Assembly: GCF_010367435.1 (NCBI RefSeq)
Contig: NZ_WJWY01000004.1
Location: forward strand, 32,288-96,287
Direction of reading: 5' to 3'
DNA length: 64,000 nt
Source of the DNA: Fusobacterium sp. IOR10
Lineage (GTDB): Bacteria; Fusobacteriota; Fusobacteriia; Fusobacteriales; Fusobacteriaceae
Of the stretch, positions 51,124 through 60,626 are shown one piece after another (position 1 is the stretch's first letter; every line of letters starts with the position of its first letter). A program made the position numbers and the translations under genes. The notes below the pieces were generated by a model. It was given only the letters and a program-made list of their open reading frames with translations. It did not search any database and was not told the DNA's origin.

Positions 51124-51894
51124 TTATTTCTCCTCTTTTCCAAACCATTTTTCATAAATTACTTTAAATGTTCCATCAGCTTTCATTTCAGATAGCTTAT
51201 TATTAATAGCTTCTCTAAAAGCCTTATCTTCATTTCTCATTCCAACTCCATAATACTCTTTTGTTAAAGATTCAGAAGAATAAGTTAAACCATTCTTTTT
51301 AGAGTTGTAATACTTTCCAGCTACAGCATCTACAACAACTGCATCTATTCTTCCAGCTTCTAAATCCATTAGAGCTTCAACATTTGTTGCATATTTTTTA
51401 ACTGCTTTTATACTTGGGAACACTTCACTTTTTTGAAGTGCAAAATCTCCAGATCCTCCTAATTGTACCCCTACTATTTTCCCTTTAAGTTCTTGAACTT
51501 TATTTACTTTATTATCTTTTTTCGAAAATATTATTTGTCCATCTTGAAAATATTCATCTGAGAAAGTAATTTGTTTTTTTCTTCCCTCAGTTATTGTCAT
51601 TCCATTCCATACCATATCTATTTTTCTGCTTTTTAAATCAAAAATTATTCCATCCCATTCCAGAGGTTTAAATTCAGCTTTAATTCCTAATCTCTTTGCA
51701 ACTTCATTTGCTAAATCAATATCAAAACCTACAATTTCACCTTTTTCATCTCTAAATCCCATTGGTGCAAATGTAGCGTCTAATCCTACGATCATCTTTC
51801 CTGCTTTTTGAATTTTAATTAAAGATTTATCTGCTCCAAAACTCAGTGTTCCAATTCCTAAAACCATAATAATAATTGCTAATATCTTTTTCAT
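51124..51894 (-). CDS. Amino-acid ABC transporter binding protein, first copy
   Basis: 256 residues. Signal peptide, then [41 protein letters not shown] and a C-terminal KVIYEKWFGKE. It is the first structural gene after the leader peptide and attenuator. The frame extends to 51945 but the ATG at 51894 has the typical signal start MKKILA and a preceding GGGGGAT. Periplasmic receptor for the operon's ligand. Confidence 0.91.
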   Translation of the reverse strand: MKKILAIIIMVLGIGTLSFGADKSLIKIQKAGKMIVGLDATFAPMGFRDEKGEIVGFDIDLANEVAKRLGIKAEFKPLEWDGIIFDLKSRKIDMVWNGMTITEGRKKQITFSDEYFQDGQIIFSKKDNKVNKVQELKGKIVGVQLGGSGDFALQKSEVFPSIKAVKKYATNVEALMDLEAGRIDAVVVDAVAGKYYNSKKNGLTYSSESLTKEYYGVGMRNEDKAFREAINNKLSEMKADGTFKVIYEKWFGKEEK

Positions 51895-51930
51895 AATATA
51901 ATCCCCCTTTAAAATTTCATTAACTCTTAT

Positions 51931-51968
51931 AAAATAAAAAGCCACTTAGAATATATCCAAGTGGCTTT
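51931..51968 (-). terminator. Attenuator terminator of the ABC transporter operon
   Basis: AAAGCCACTT and AAGTGGCTTT pair around 11 bases, followed on the minus strand by TTTTATTTTAT. It lies after the leader peptide and about 40 bp before the first binding-protein gene. Confidence 0.85.
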
Positions 51969-52007
51969 CCTTCAAAAAGAAAATGTTAAGATTTAATTCC
52001 ACCATAG

Positions 52008-52046
52008 ATACAGACTCAAAATTTGCATTTAAATATGAGTCTGTAT
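52008..52046 (-). promoter_or_regulatory. Leader hairpin between peptide and terminator
   Basis: ATACAGACTCA and TGAGTCTGTAT pair across 17 bases just downstream of the leader stop. It is placed to respond to a ribosome stalled on the His codons, but how it competes with the terminator is not evident. Confidence 0.65.
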
Positions 52047-52072
52047 TCATGACACTGTCATTTACAAACTCT

Positions 52073-52123
52073 CTACCTATAGTGATGATGTATAATGTCT
52101 AAATTAAATGTTGTTATTAACAT
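52073..52123 (-). CDS. Leader peptide with three tandem histidines
   Basis: After AAGGAGA the frame reads MLITTFNLDIIHHHYR and stops at TAG. Three consecutive His codons just before the stop, followed by hairpins and a terminator, are the hallmark of ribosome-mediated attenuation by histidyl-tRNA. This suggests that the transporter below carries histidine. Confidence 0.82.
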   Translation of the reverse strand: MLITTFNLDIIHHHYR

Positions 52124-52154
52124 AATCTTCTCCTTTTTATTAATTGTTAGGAAC

Positions 52155-52183
52155 ATGATACATCATATCTTTCCTTTTGTCAA
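52155..52183 (-). promoter_or_regulatory. Promoter of the attenuated ABC operon
   Basis: TTGACA (52178-52183) and TATCAT (52155-52160) on the minus strand with a 17-bp spacer, about 30 bp before the leader peptide start. Confidence 0.8.
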
Positions 52184-52210
52184 TATTTTTCTAATTTTAT
52201 TGAAATCCCT

Positions 52211-53317
52211 CTAATTTATTTTTACAAATTCCACTAAAATATTTACAACTTTTTTTAATTCATTAATGGAAACTTGTTCTTCTAATCCATGTACTTTTTC
52301 CATTCCACAAGAAAAATTAATAACTTTAATTCCCTTGCTACTTATAATATTTGCGTCACTTCCTCCACCTGAAACACATAATTTAGGAGACACACCTACA
52401 TTTTCACAAGCTTCTTTCAATTTTTTTATAAATAATCCATTTGTTTCATATTTATAACCCTTATAAGTTTCTTGAAAGCCACCTTGAAATTCTCCATTAT
52501 ATTTTTCACATGAATTTTTAATGCATTCCATCATATGATCCATTTGATTTTTTAATTTTTCCTGGTCTCTGCTTCTAACTTCACCTAATATCTTAGTTTT
52601 TTCAGGAACAATATTAGTTGCATAATCTGAATAAATTCCAGAAATATTAGCTGTAGTTTCCTCATCTATTCTTTGAAGTTTCATTTGAGAAATAGCTTCA
52701 CAAGCCATTCTAATTGAACTTTTTCCTGATTCTGGATCAGCTCCAGCATGGGAACTTTTCCCTGTAAAAACTCCCTCTAAAACAACATGTCCAGGAGCAG
52801 AATATATAATTTTTCCAGCCTCTCCACCATCATCTAATATTATCCCACTTTTAGATTTTATTCTAGAATAATCTAGATTTAAAGCTCCTTTTAAACCCAT
52901 TTCCTCTGCAACTGTAAATACAACCTCTATTGTTGGAAAATCTATTTCTTCTTCTTTAATAGTTCTAAGTAATTCAATTATAATACTTACTCCAGCTTTG
53001 TCATCTGCACCTAGTATTGTATCTCCTGAAGATTTTATTATTCCATTATCTATTATAGGTTTTATTCCTTTTCCTGGTTTCACTGTGTCCATATGAGCTG
53101 AAAACAATATTGGTTCTTTCGATTCATTTCCTTTTAAAGTACAGTATAAATTTCCTATATCTCCTCCAATTTTTTCCCCAGCATTATCAAAAGAAATATC
53201 ACATCCTAATTTTTTAAAATCATTTGCTAACACCATTGCAAATTCCTTTTCTGAGTAACTTTCACTATCAATTGTTACATATTTCAAAAATGTTTCAACC
53301 AATCTTTTTTCATTCAT
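52211..53317 (-). CDS. M20 family peptidase, peptidase T-like
   Basis: 368 residues. Metal ligands are in FSAHMDTV, ILGADDKAG (bridging Asp), VAEEMGLKG (catalytic Glu) and the late KVHGLEE His; HVVLEGVFTG starts the dimerisation domain. The family hydrolyses di- or tripeptides in the cytosol. It lies upstream of the attenuated transporter but has a separate ATG with GGGAGG and no shared leader. Confidence 0.88.
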   Translation of the reverse strand: MNEKRLVETFLKYVTIDSESYSEKEFAMVLANDFKKLGCDISFDNAGEKIGGDIGNLYCTLKGNESKEPILFSAHMDTVKPGKGIKPIIDNGIIKSSGDTILGADDKAGVSIIIELLRTIKEEEIDFPTIEVVFTVAEEMGLKGALNLDYSRIKSKSGIILDDGGEAGKIIYSAPGHVVLEGVFTGKSSHAGADPESGKSSIRMACEAISQMKLQRIDEETTANISGIYSDYATNIVPEKTKILGEVRSRDQEKLKNQMDHMMECIKNSCEKYNGEFQGGFQETYKGYKYETNGLFIKKLKEACENVGVSPKLCVSGGGSDANIISSKGIKVINFSCGMEKVHGLEEQVSINELKKVVNILVEFVKIN

Positions 53318-53334
53318 ATAAAACCTCCCAATAA

Positions 53335-53377
53335 AAAATTCCAGTATAATTATTTAGAATAGTTATACTGGAATTTT
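53335..53377. terminator. Terminator between peptidase and ClC genes
   Basis: AAAATTCCAGTATAA and TTATACTGGAATTTT around 13 bases, below the ClC gene on the minus strand. Confidence 0.83.
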
Positions 53378-53409
53378 ATTATTTTGTCAAATTTATTTTA
53401 TATTAAATC

Positions 53410-54996
53410 TTAATTTTCTCCACCTATAATGATTTTTTCTCCCATTTCCATAAGTTTCAAAGTCATATTATTTGCTGTTCCTTCATCTGTTAAAATAACT
53501 ATTATATCACCACTTTGCACCTTGTCATTTCCATTTGGAATAATTTCCTCATCTGCTCTTTCCAATGCAACAACTAGGCATCCATCTGGCCACTTAATAT
53601 CCTTTATACATCTGTTGTCAAATCTTGTATCTGGACCAACTGCAATTCTTGTAATTACTTTCTTTTTGCAACGTCTCTCTTGAAATTTAGTCTTAGGTAA
53701 CATATTTAAAAGTAATGTATCATATATTGGTTTCATTTGTAATAATTCTGAAATTAAAAATGTTGCCATACAAGTTACTACTAAAGGGAAAAAATGAGCA
53801 AATGATCCTGTCATTTCTAGAATTAGTATTGTTCCTGTTAAAGGTGATTTTACAACAGCTGTTAAAAAAGCTGCCATTCCTAAAATAACAAAATAAACTT
53901 CATATCCTGCTGTTAATCCAGGGAAATAATTTATAACAATCATTCCATAAACTTTCCCAACTAAAGCTCCTAATACTAATATTGGTAAGAATATACCTCC
54001 TGGAGCACCTGAACCATAACACATTAATGTAAAGACAAATTTTAAAACAAATAAAATTATTAATGTTTTGTAAGCAAATGGTTCATTAATTATTCTCTCT
54101 GCTAATCCATGCCCTCCTGAAGTTACATCCATAAAAAATAATCCTAAAAAAATACTTGTGATTACAACAATTATAGGTCTAATCATTGGAGGTATTTTTA
54201 TTTTTGAATATAATTTTTGAAAATAAACAATTCCATCAGAAAATAATTTTCCTAATATTGTTACTATTAGAGCAAATAACACTAATAAAAAATAATATTT
54301 TAATTGATATACAGTTGTTACATTTTGTAAATCAAAACTTGTTCCAAAACCAAAAAAGAATTTAGTTACAAATTCTGCACATACAGAGGCTATTAAAATA
54401 CAAGTTATTAGAAGAGGTGACATAAATTTATGTATTTCTTCTATTGCAAAAACTACCCCTGCAAAGGGAGCTCCAAAAGCTGCTGTTAAACCAGCACTTG
54501 CACCACATGTAACTAAATATTTTTTATCATAATCTTTTCTTTTGAAAATATCAAATATTCCTCTTCCTATTTCTGCTCCCAATTGAACTGATGGACCTTC
54601 TCTACCCATTGACATACCTGTTCCAATGGCTACTACCCCACCAAGGAATTTAGTTCCTAATTCTCTACACCAATTGAAATCCATTTGTCTTGCTATTATT
54701 CCCTTTACTTGAGGTATTCCACTCCCTTTTACCATTGGATATTTCACTATGATATATCCTAAAATTAAAGAAGTTACAATAGCAAATAGGACAAGAAGCC
54801 CTATAATTTTAAAATTCATATTGTTTCTAGCATAAGTAAAGTAAGCATCCCTATGCTCATTTACAAAATCGAGACATATTCTATATCCCACTGCTACCAC
54901 TCCTGATAAAATTCCAACAATGGCTGCTAATAAATAAAGATCCATATGGGACCTCAAATAACTCCCTACAGCTCTCCTGGCTGTGTCACTTTTCAT
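53410..54996 (-). CDS. ClC chloride/proton antiporter with TrkA-C tail
   Basis: 528 residues. The selectivity motifs are present: GSGIPQVKG, MGREGPSVQLG with the external gating Glu, and FAGVVFAIEEIHKF carrying the internal proton Glu, which points to an antiporter rather than a channel. The cytoplasmic tail (about 445-528, ITRIAVGPDTRFDN to the end) is a TrkA-C ligand-sensing domain. It probably exports protons or balances charge under acid stress. Confidence 0.92.
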   Translation of the reverse strand: MKSDTARRAVGSYLRSHMDLYLLAAIVGILSGVVAVGYRICLDFVNEHRDAYFTYARNNMNFKIIGLLVLFAIVTSLILGYIIVKYPMVKGSGIPQVKGIIARQMDFNWCRELGTKFLGGVVAIGTGMSMGREGPSVQLGAEIGRGIFDIFKRKDYDKKYLVTCGASAGLTAAFGAPFAGVVFAIEEIHKFMSPLLITCILIASVCAEFVTKFFFGFGTSFDLQNVTTVYQLKYYFLLVLFALIVTILGKLFSDGIVYFQKLYSKIKIPPMIRPIIVVITSIFLGLFFMDVTSGGHGLAERIINEPFAYKTLIILFVLKFVFTLMCYGSGAPGGIFLPILVLGALVGKVYGMIVINYFPGLTAGYEVYFVILGMAAFLTAVVKSPLTGTILILEMTGSFAHFFPLVVTCMATFLISELLQMKPIYDTLLLNMLPKTKFQERRCKKKVITRIAVGPDTRFDNRCIKDIKWPDGCLVVALERADEEIIPNGNDKVQSGDIIVILTDEGTANNMTLKLMEMGEKIIIGGEN

Positions 54997-55120
54997 AAAA
55001 ATCTCCCCTTAACCTTTTTTGTAAAATTTTTTATTCTTTTAAATATACGCCCTTAAACTACCATTTTTTATGAATAAAATCAATATTTTTTTGTTAAATT
55101 ATACTTAACAATTTTATTTT

Positions 55121-57691
55121 TTAAAATAAAACCTTTATATTTTCAGTGGCAAATATTTCTTTCCCATTTTTTATTTTCTTTAAAGTTGAACATTTTTCAT
55201 TTATAGATAATTTTTTAGACCAAATATTTTCTTTGTTAATCAACAAAGGTTCTTCAATAAAATTAATATTTTTAGGTATTTCAAAATCATCCTCAATTGT
55301 TTTAAATTCACAATTTTTTATATTTTTTTTATTTAAAACTAAGCTTTTATCAATATATTCTTTCAATTGATAATCTAAGAATATATAAAAATCATATCCA
55401 TTTTCTATTTTTTCAGAAGTTTCAATATAATTTTTTATTTTTTCTTTCTTAAAAAAATTATTTTTAGTAACTAATAGAGCTTTTTTTCCTATACTTTTGT
55501 AGTACAAAGATATTGTTTTAATCAATACCCCTATCCCTCTGTTATTTTTATAAATTCCTAAAATATTTTCTTTTTCCTTAAATATTCCCTTTAATATTTT
55601 CTTTTGAAAAGAATTATACTCTAGTTCTCCTATTAAATAATTTTTTATTTCTTTAAATATTTCCCCATCTTTTATTTTATAGGTTTCAAAATTATAATCT
55701 CTATCTATTTCCACATACACATTAAAATTGTCATCTGTACCAACTATTTTAATCAATGAAAGTTTAAAATTATATCCAAAATATTCCTTTGATTTTATTA
55801 AAATATAAGAAATTGCCTCATCTAACTCTCCAACAGTAACTTTTCTATCTGTTACATAAACTTTTCCATCACTATAAATTATATTAAGTTTACTACCTAT
55901 CTCTTTTCTTGTATAAAAAACTGTCTTTATTGGAAATTTAGTGTCATATATTTCAAAATTTTTAATAGCCTCCATATTTAAATATTCATTACTATCAACT
56001 GATTTTTTAACATCCTCAATAAATATTTTATATTGATACCTATTTTTGTATCTCTCCATTTTTAATTTAAAAGCTATATCTAAAAGATAACTTTCTCCTA
56101 TGAAATTATACATGTCCCCTGCACCAAACCAAACGCAATTTTTTATTTCTACGTCATTTTTCACTAAATTAAGCATTAAATGATTTTTCTCTTTTCCTAT
56201 TTTTCTTAAATTTAAATAGCTACAATTCTCAATGGAAAATAAAGGTGTGGAATTTCCAAATCCAAAAGGCTCCAATAGGGATAATTCCTCTAAAAAATCA
56301 TAAGATATCTTGTGAACACCTATTTTTTGATCTATTTTTATTGGTTTTAATAAATATTTATCCCCTAAGTTTTCATGAACATGGGCATCTAATTTCTCTT
56401 TAAATATATTTATTTTAGAAATTTCTATTGTAAGTCCTGCTGCTCCAGCATGCCCACCATATTTCACAAATAATTCTTTCATTGAATTTAAAGCTTGAAT
56501 AATACTAAAACCTTCTATACTTCTACAAGAACCTACAGCTATTCCCTCTTCTTTTTTTATGTTTAATATTACTGTTGGTTTATAATATTTGTCAACAATT
56601 TTTGAAGCAACTATTCCAATAACACCACTATGAAAGTCTTCATGTGCAACTACTATTGAGCTATTTTCATAAAGCTTTTTATTTTCTATTTCATATTCCA
56701 CTTTAGATAAAATACTCTCTTGCACTTCTTTCCTTTCCTTATTTTTATTTAATAAATCATAGGAAATAATATCACATTCTTTATTATCGTTACTTATTAA
56801 TAACTCAACACTTTTTTTTGCATCTTCTAATCTTCCTGCTGCATTAAATATAGGAGCTATTCTAAAACCAATATCATAGGTATTGTATTCTCTAGTTCCA
56901 CTATTCTCATAAAGTTTTCTCAATAAAAATTTCAACCCATTCCATTTGGTTTTACCTAAAATTTTTAGTCCATTTTTTACAATTATTCTATTATCTTCAA
57001 CTAAGGGAACAATATCTGCAACTGTTCCTATTGCAACAAGATCAATATACTTATATACATATGCTTCCATATCTAATCTTCTATATAGTGCTAAAAGCAT
57101 CATAAAAGCAGTGCCTACCCCTGCTAATTTATCAAAAGAAAATTCATTTTCCTTTCTTTTACAATTAATTACAGCTAAAGCCCTTGGTAATTCCCCATTA
57201 ATTTCATGATGGTCAGTGATAATTACATTCATTCCTATTTTATTTGCATACTCTATTTCTTCAATGGAAGATATACCACAATCAACTGTTATAATTAAAT
57301 CTGCTCCATTGTCCTTAATTTCTTTTATAGCTTTTTTATTAAGTCCATATCCTTCATCCCTAAGGGGAATATAATAATCCACTTGTATTCCCAGCTCTTT
57401 AAAAGCTAAAACTAATATTGTTGTTGAAGTAACTCCATCAACATCGTAATCTCCATATATACAAATTCTTTTATTTTCTTTTTTTAATTTTAAAATTATA
57501 TTTATACTTTCTTCCATATCTTTAAGAGTAAATGGATCTCTTAAATCTTTTAAATGTGGATTTAAAAATTTTTCAATATTCTCCTCTCCAAAAACTCCTC
57601 TCTCTTCTAAAATGGAAAGAATATTTTTACTATACTTGTCATTTATATATTCATTATTTTTTTCCTTATATATCCATCTTGTATTCCTCAT
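55121..57691 (-). CDS. recJ: RecJ single-strand exonuclease with degenerate helicase-like tail
   Basis: 856 residues. The exonuclease core carries CIYGDYDVDGVTST, VDCGIS, ITDHHEING and NAAGRLEDAKK, and the DHHA1 GGHAGAAGL. Typical RecJ ends near residue 570. Here about 280 residues follow, in which YNSFQKKILKGIFKEKENIL and GKKALLVTKNN resemble the Q motif and first strand of a RecQ-like helicase, but the Walker Lys is lost (NNRGIGVL). It degrades single strands 5' to 3' in repair. Confidence 0.9.
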   Translation of the reverse strand: MRNTRWIYKEKNNEYINDKYSKNILSILEERGVFGEENIEKFLNPHLKDLRDPFTLKDMEESINIILKLKKENKRICIYGDYDVDGVTSTTILVLAFKELGIQVDYYIPLRDEGYGLNKKAIKEIKDNGADLIITVDCGISSIEEIEYANKIGMNVIITDHHEINGELPRALAVINCKRKENEFSFDKLAGVGTAFMMLLALYRRLDMEAYVYKYIDLVAIGTVADIVPLVEDNRIIVKNGLKILGKTKWNGLKFLLRKLYENSGTREYNTYDIGFRIAPIFNAAGRLEDAKKSVELLISNDNKECDIISYDLLNKNKERKEVQESILSKVEYEIENKKLYENSSIVVAHEDFHSGVIGIVASKIVDKYYKPTVILNIKKEEGIAVGSCRSIEGFSIIQALNSMKELFVKYGGHAGAAGLTIEISKINIFKEKLDAHVHENLGDKYLLKPIKIDQKIGVHKISYDFLEELSLLEPFGFGNSTPLFSIENCSYLNLRKIGKEKNHLMLNLVKNDVEIKNCVWFGAGDMYNFIGESYLLDIAFKLKMERYKNRYQYKIFIEDVKKSVDSNEYLNMEAIKNFEIYDTKFPIKTVFYTRKEIGSKLNIIYSDGKVYVTDRKVTVGELDEAISYILIKSKEYFGYNFKLSLIKIVGTDDNFNVYVEIDRDYNFETYKIKDGEIFKEIKNYLIGELEYNSFQKKILKGIFKEKENILGIYKNNRGIGVLIKTISLYYKSIGKKALLVTKNNFFKKEKIKNYIETSEKIENGYDFYIFLDYQLKEYIDKSLVLNKKNIKNCEFKTIEDDFEIPKNINFIEEPLLINKENIWSKKLSINEKCSTLKKIKNGKEIFATENIKVLF

Positions 57692-57935
57692 AATATTCCT
57701 CCTTTTTTCATTCTATATTATACACTAAATTATTTAAAAATATTAATAATTTTAATCTTCAATTATTTTTTTAACATTAACTTAACTATTCTAGATGAAT
57801 TATTAGCTGCTATTATTTTAAATTCAGGATAATTCATAATAAACTATTCTTCCTACCTTAATTTCTTTTTCATCATTTCTCCATTTTTATTTTTTTTAAT
57901 TCAGCTTTTTTATTTCTTAATTTTTTATTAATTTT

Positions 57936-57964
57936 TTGCTTTATATATACTTTCATTGTAAAAT
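57936..57964 (+). promoter_or_regulatory. Probable promoter of the redox two-component operon
   Basis: TTGCTT (57936-57941) and TAAAAT (57959-57964) with a 17-bp spacer, about 20 bp before GGGAGG of the regulator gene. Nothing else is visible in the 57692-57992 gap. Confidence 0.5.
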
Positions 57965-57992
57965 TAAATTAATAAATAGGGAGGTGTTATTT

Positions 57993-58679
57993 TTGAAATT
58001 ATTAATCGTTGACGATGATAAAGATATCTTAAATATGATTAAAATATATTTAAATTCCGAAGGATATGAAATATTAGAAGCAGATAACGGTTTAAAAGCT
58101 TTAGAAATATTAGACAAGAATCCTGATATAGCTCTTATTATTTTGGATATCATGATGTCTAAATTAAATGGTTTTGATACTTGCGAAAAAATAAGAAAAA
58201 AATATACAATGCCTATAATTTTTCTAACTGCAAAAATGGGTGAATTTGATCAAATTTTAGGATTCTCGTCTGGTGGAGATGATTATATTATAAAACCCTT
58301 TACTCCAATAGATCTTTCTCTTAGAATTAAAGCTAATATTAGAAGGTATTTTAATTATTCCAAATTAGATATAGAGCAGCCTATAATTGAAATTGGTGAT
58401 TTATGTATAAATACTAAGGCTCATGTTGTTACAAAAAATAAGGAACTTTTAAAATTAACTAAAACTGAATTTGGAATTCTTCAATTACTTCTAACTAACA
58501 GAGGCAGAATTTATAGTATTGAACAGATCTACGAATATGTTTGGAATGAAAATTGTATCATCAATGTAGATAATACTGTTTCTGTTCATATAAAAAAACT
58601 AAGAGATAAAATAGAAGACGATGGAAAAAATCCAAAATATATTAAAACTGTTTGGGGAGTTGGATATCGTGTGGATTAA
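57993..58679 (+). CDS. OmpR-family response regulator
   Basis: 228 residues. The receiver has the DDD pocket near the N-terminus, phospho-acceptor Asp in IILDIMMSKLNGFD and Lys in DDYIIKPFTP; the C-terminal winged helix has LTKTEFGILQLLLTNRG and KYIKTVWGVGYRV. TTG 57993 is the start, after GGGAGGTG; an upstream ATG frame has no site. It overlaps its kinase gene and leads the surface protein and CcdA-TlpA genes it probably controls. Confidence 0.92.
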   Translation: MKLLIVDDDKDILNMIKIYLNSEGYEILEADNGLKALEILDKNPDIALIILDIMMSKLNGFDTCEKIRKKYTMPIIFLTAKMGEFDQILGFSSGGDDYIIKPFTPIDLSLRIKANIRRYFNYSKLDIEQPIIEIGDLCINTKAHVVTKNKELLKLTKTEFGILQLLLTNRGRIYSIEQIYEYVWNENCIINVDNTVSVHIKKLRDKIEDDGKNPKYIKTVWGVGYRVD

Positions 58680-60009
58680 AAAAATTTCTTATATCACAAA
58701 TGATTCTTTAAAAGGATATTTAATTTCACGTTTTTTATTTTTTCTTATTCTAAATTTTTCAATTTTTGTAGCTTCAGAGCCTCTGGAAAATATAATTGTA
58801 AGTCATCACGTAGAAATTCAATTAAAAAAAGATATAAAAGAAATAGATCAAATTATAAATTCTATAAAAAATAAAATAGAAAAAAATAATTTAACCATCA
58901 GTGAATCTTTGAATATTAAAGAACTAAGCTCTCTTAAAAATTATAAAATATTATTCTTAAATTCTAAAAATTTTGATTTAAACAGTTTTGAACTTTTTAC
59001 TGGAGTAGATTTAGAATATGCTGATTTATTTACTAAAAAATATCATATCCAGTTTAAAAATGAAAAAGGAACTCTTTATATTTTCCCTTCTAATATTCAA
59101 GATATTTTTGGATATTATGATATAATTATTTTAACAACCTTATTTTTAATTTTAATCATTGAGATGATTTTTGTTTTAAAAAAACCTCTTAATTATATAA
59201 AAGAAATTGAACAAGATATAAATAAAATTTCAAATGGAAACTTTGAACATCGAATTCCTTTAAGATATTCAAACGAACTTACAAAACTTTGTCAGACAGT
59301 CAATGAAGCTGCTGAACTTATTTTAAAAACTTTAGAAAATGAAAAAGAAAATGAAATAAAGCAAAGAAAACTAATTACAAATATGTCTCACGATTTAAGA
59401 ACTCCTTTAACTTCTATTATAGGATATTTAAATTTAATTTCATTAGAAAATAAATTTACCAATGAAGAAAAAACAAAATATATAAGCGTAGCTTTAAATA
59501 ATAGCTATAGATTAAATAGTTTAATCGATGAATTATTTTATTATTCCAAACTTATCAACACCGATCTTAAATTAAATTTTAATATTATAAATATTGGATT
59601 ATTTTTAAACCAATACATTACTGAAGAAGTTTCTGATTTAAAAATAAATTTTGATTCTAAAAAAATATTTTTAAATCTTGATATCCCGCAAACTCAAAGA
59701 ATACTCGATAACATATTCAGTAATATTAGAAAATACAAATCTAAAGATAGTGAAATAACTATAAAAATAATAAAGAAGAATAATATGGCTAAAATTATTT
59801 TTGAAAATGATACTGAAGAAAACTTAAAAAATAAAGTTCATCTTCTTTTTGAAAGGCTTTATGTTTCTAAAGAGGAAAGAAACGATTCCTCTGGGCTTGG
59901 ACTTGCAATTGTTAAAGAAATTGTAAAAATTTTAAAAGGAAATGTTTACATAGAATATGAAAACAAATTATTTAAATTAATTTTAGAATTTCCTATTGTT
60001 AATTTATAA
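58669..60009 (+). CDS. Sensor histidine kinase
   Basis: About 446 residues. Two membrane helices (about 18-35 and 150-170) bracket an extracytoplasmic domain; HAMP, then the H box TNMSHDLRTPLTSIIGYL and a short ATPase domain with NIFSNIRKY and SSGLGLAIVKEI. GTG 58669 overlaps the regulator stop, after GGGGAG. The sensor domain is unclassified; the operon suggests a redox or envelope signal (inference). Confidence 0.9.
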   Translation: MWIKKISYITNDSLKGYLISRFLFFLILNFSIFVASEPLENIIVSHHVEIQLKKDIKEIDQIINSIKNKIEKNNLTISESLNIKELSSLKNYKILFLNSKNFDLNSFELFTGVDLEYADLFTKKYHIQFKNEKGTLYIFPSNIQDIFGYYDIIILTTLFLILIIEMIFVLKKPLNYIKEIEQDINKISNGNFEHRIPLRYSNELTKLCQTVNEAAELILKTLENEKENEIKQRKLITNMSHDLRTPLTSIIGYLNLISLENKFTNEEKTKYISVALNNSYRLNSLIDELFYYSKLINTDLKLNFNIINIGLFLNQYITEEVSDLKINFDSKKIFLNLDIPQTQRILDNIFSNIRKYKSKDSEITIKIIKKNNMAKIIFENDTEENLKNKVHLLFERLYVSKEERNDSSGLGLAIVKEIVKILKGNVYIEYENKLFKLILEFPIVNL

Positions 60010-60031
60010 AATATTTAAGGAGGAATTATAT

Positions 60032-60607
60032 ATGAAAATAAACAAACTATTATTAGGAGGACTATTTATCTGTTCTACAGCATTTGGATCTACTAAGACA
60101 TCTCAACTCTCAATTTTACCTGGAGTTCAGCTTGGAGCTACTAAAGAAGATTCTATATCTTCTTTCAGTTTTAATATTCTTGGAGCTGAAAATAAAAATG
60201 TTTCTGGATTTGATTTATCTTTAATCGGTTATAGAAAGATTAATGGAGATTTTAACGGTTGGCATTTAAATGTTTTCCCTGATATCTTTATGGTTGATGG
60301 TGATGTTAATGGATTTACGTGGTCTACTTGGAATAATGTAAAAGGAAATTTATACGGAGCCTCTGTAGGAGTAGTTAATAAAATTGGACAAGATTCTGGA
60401 TTTAATCTTGGACTTGTAAATTATGTTCAAGGACAATCAGGAGCTCAAATTGGTCTTTTTAACTATTCAGAAAGTGTTAAATTTTTCCAATTAGGTTTAG
60501 TCAATGGAACTAAAAATATCAATGGAGTTCAAATAGGATTAATCAATTATGCTGCTGATGGACTTGTCCCTGTTTTACCTCTTCTAAACTTTAGATACTC
60601 TTTTTAA
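60032..60607 (+). CDS. Surface-repeat outer protein
   Basis: 191 residues with a signal peptide (MKINKLLLGGLFICSTAFG) and repeated short strands of the form GxQIGLxNY: FNLGLVNYVQG, AQIGLFNYSES, FQLGLVNGT and VQIGLINYAA. This beta-repeat pattern is seen in small surface-exposed or outer-membrane proteins of spirochaetes and fusobacteria. AAGGAGG precedes ATG 60032. Function unknown. Confidence 0.72.
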   Translation: MKINKLLLGGLFICSTAFGSTKTSQLSILPGVQLGATKEDSISSFSFNILGAENKNVSGFDLSLIGYRKINGDFNGWHLNVFPDIFMVDGDVNGFTWSTWNNVKGNLYGASVGVVNKIGQDSGFNLGLVNYVQGQSGAQIGLFNYSESVKFFQLGLVNGTKNINGVQIGLINYAADGLVPVLPLLNFRYSF

Positions 60608-60626
60608 CAAAATATAAGGAGGAATT

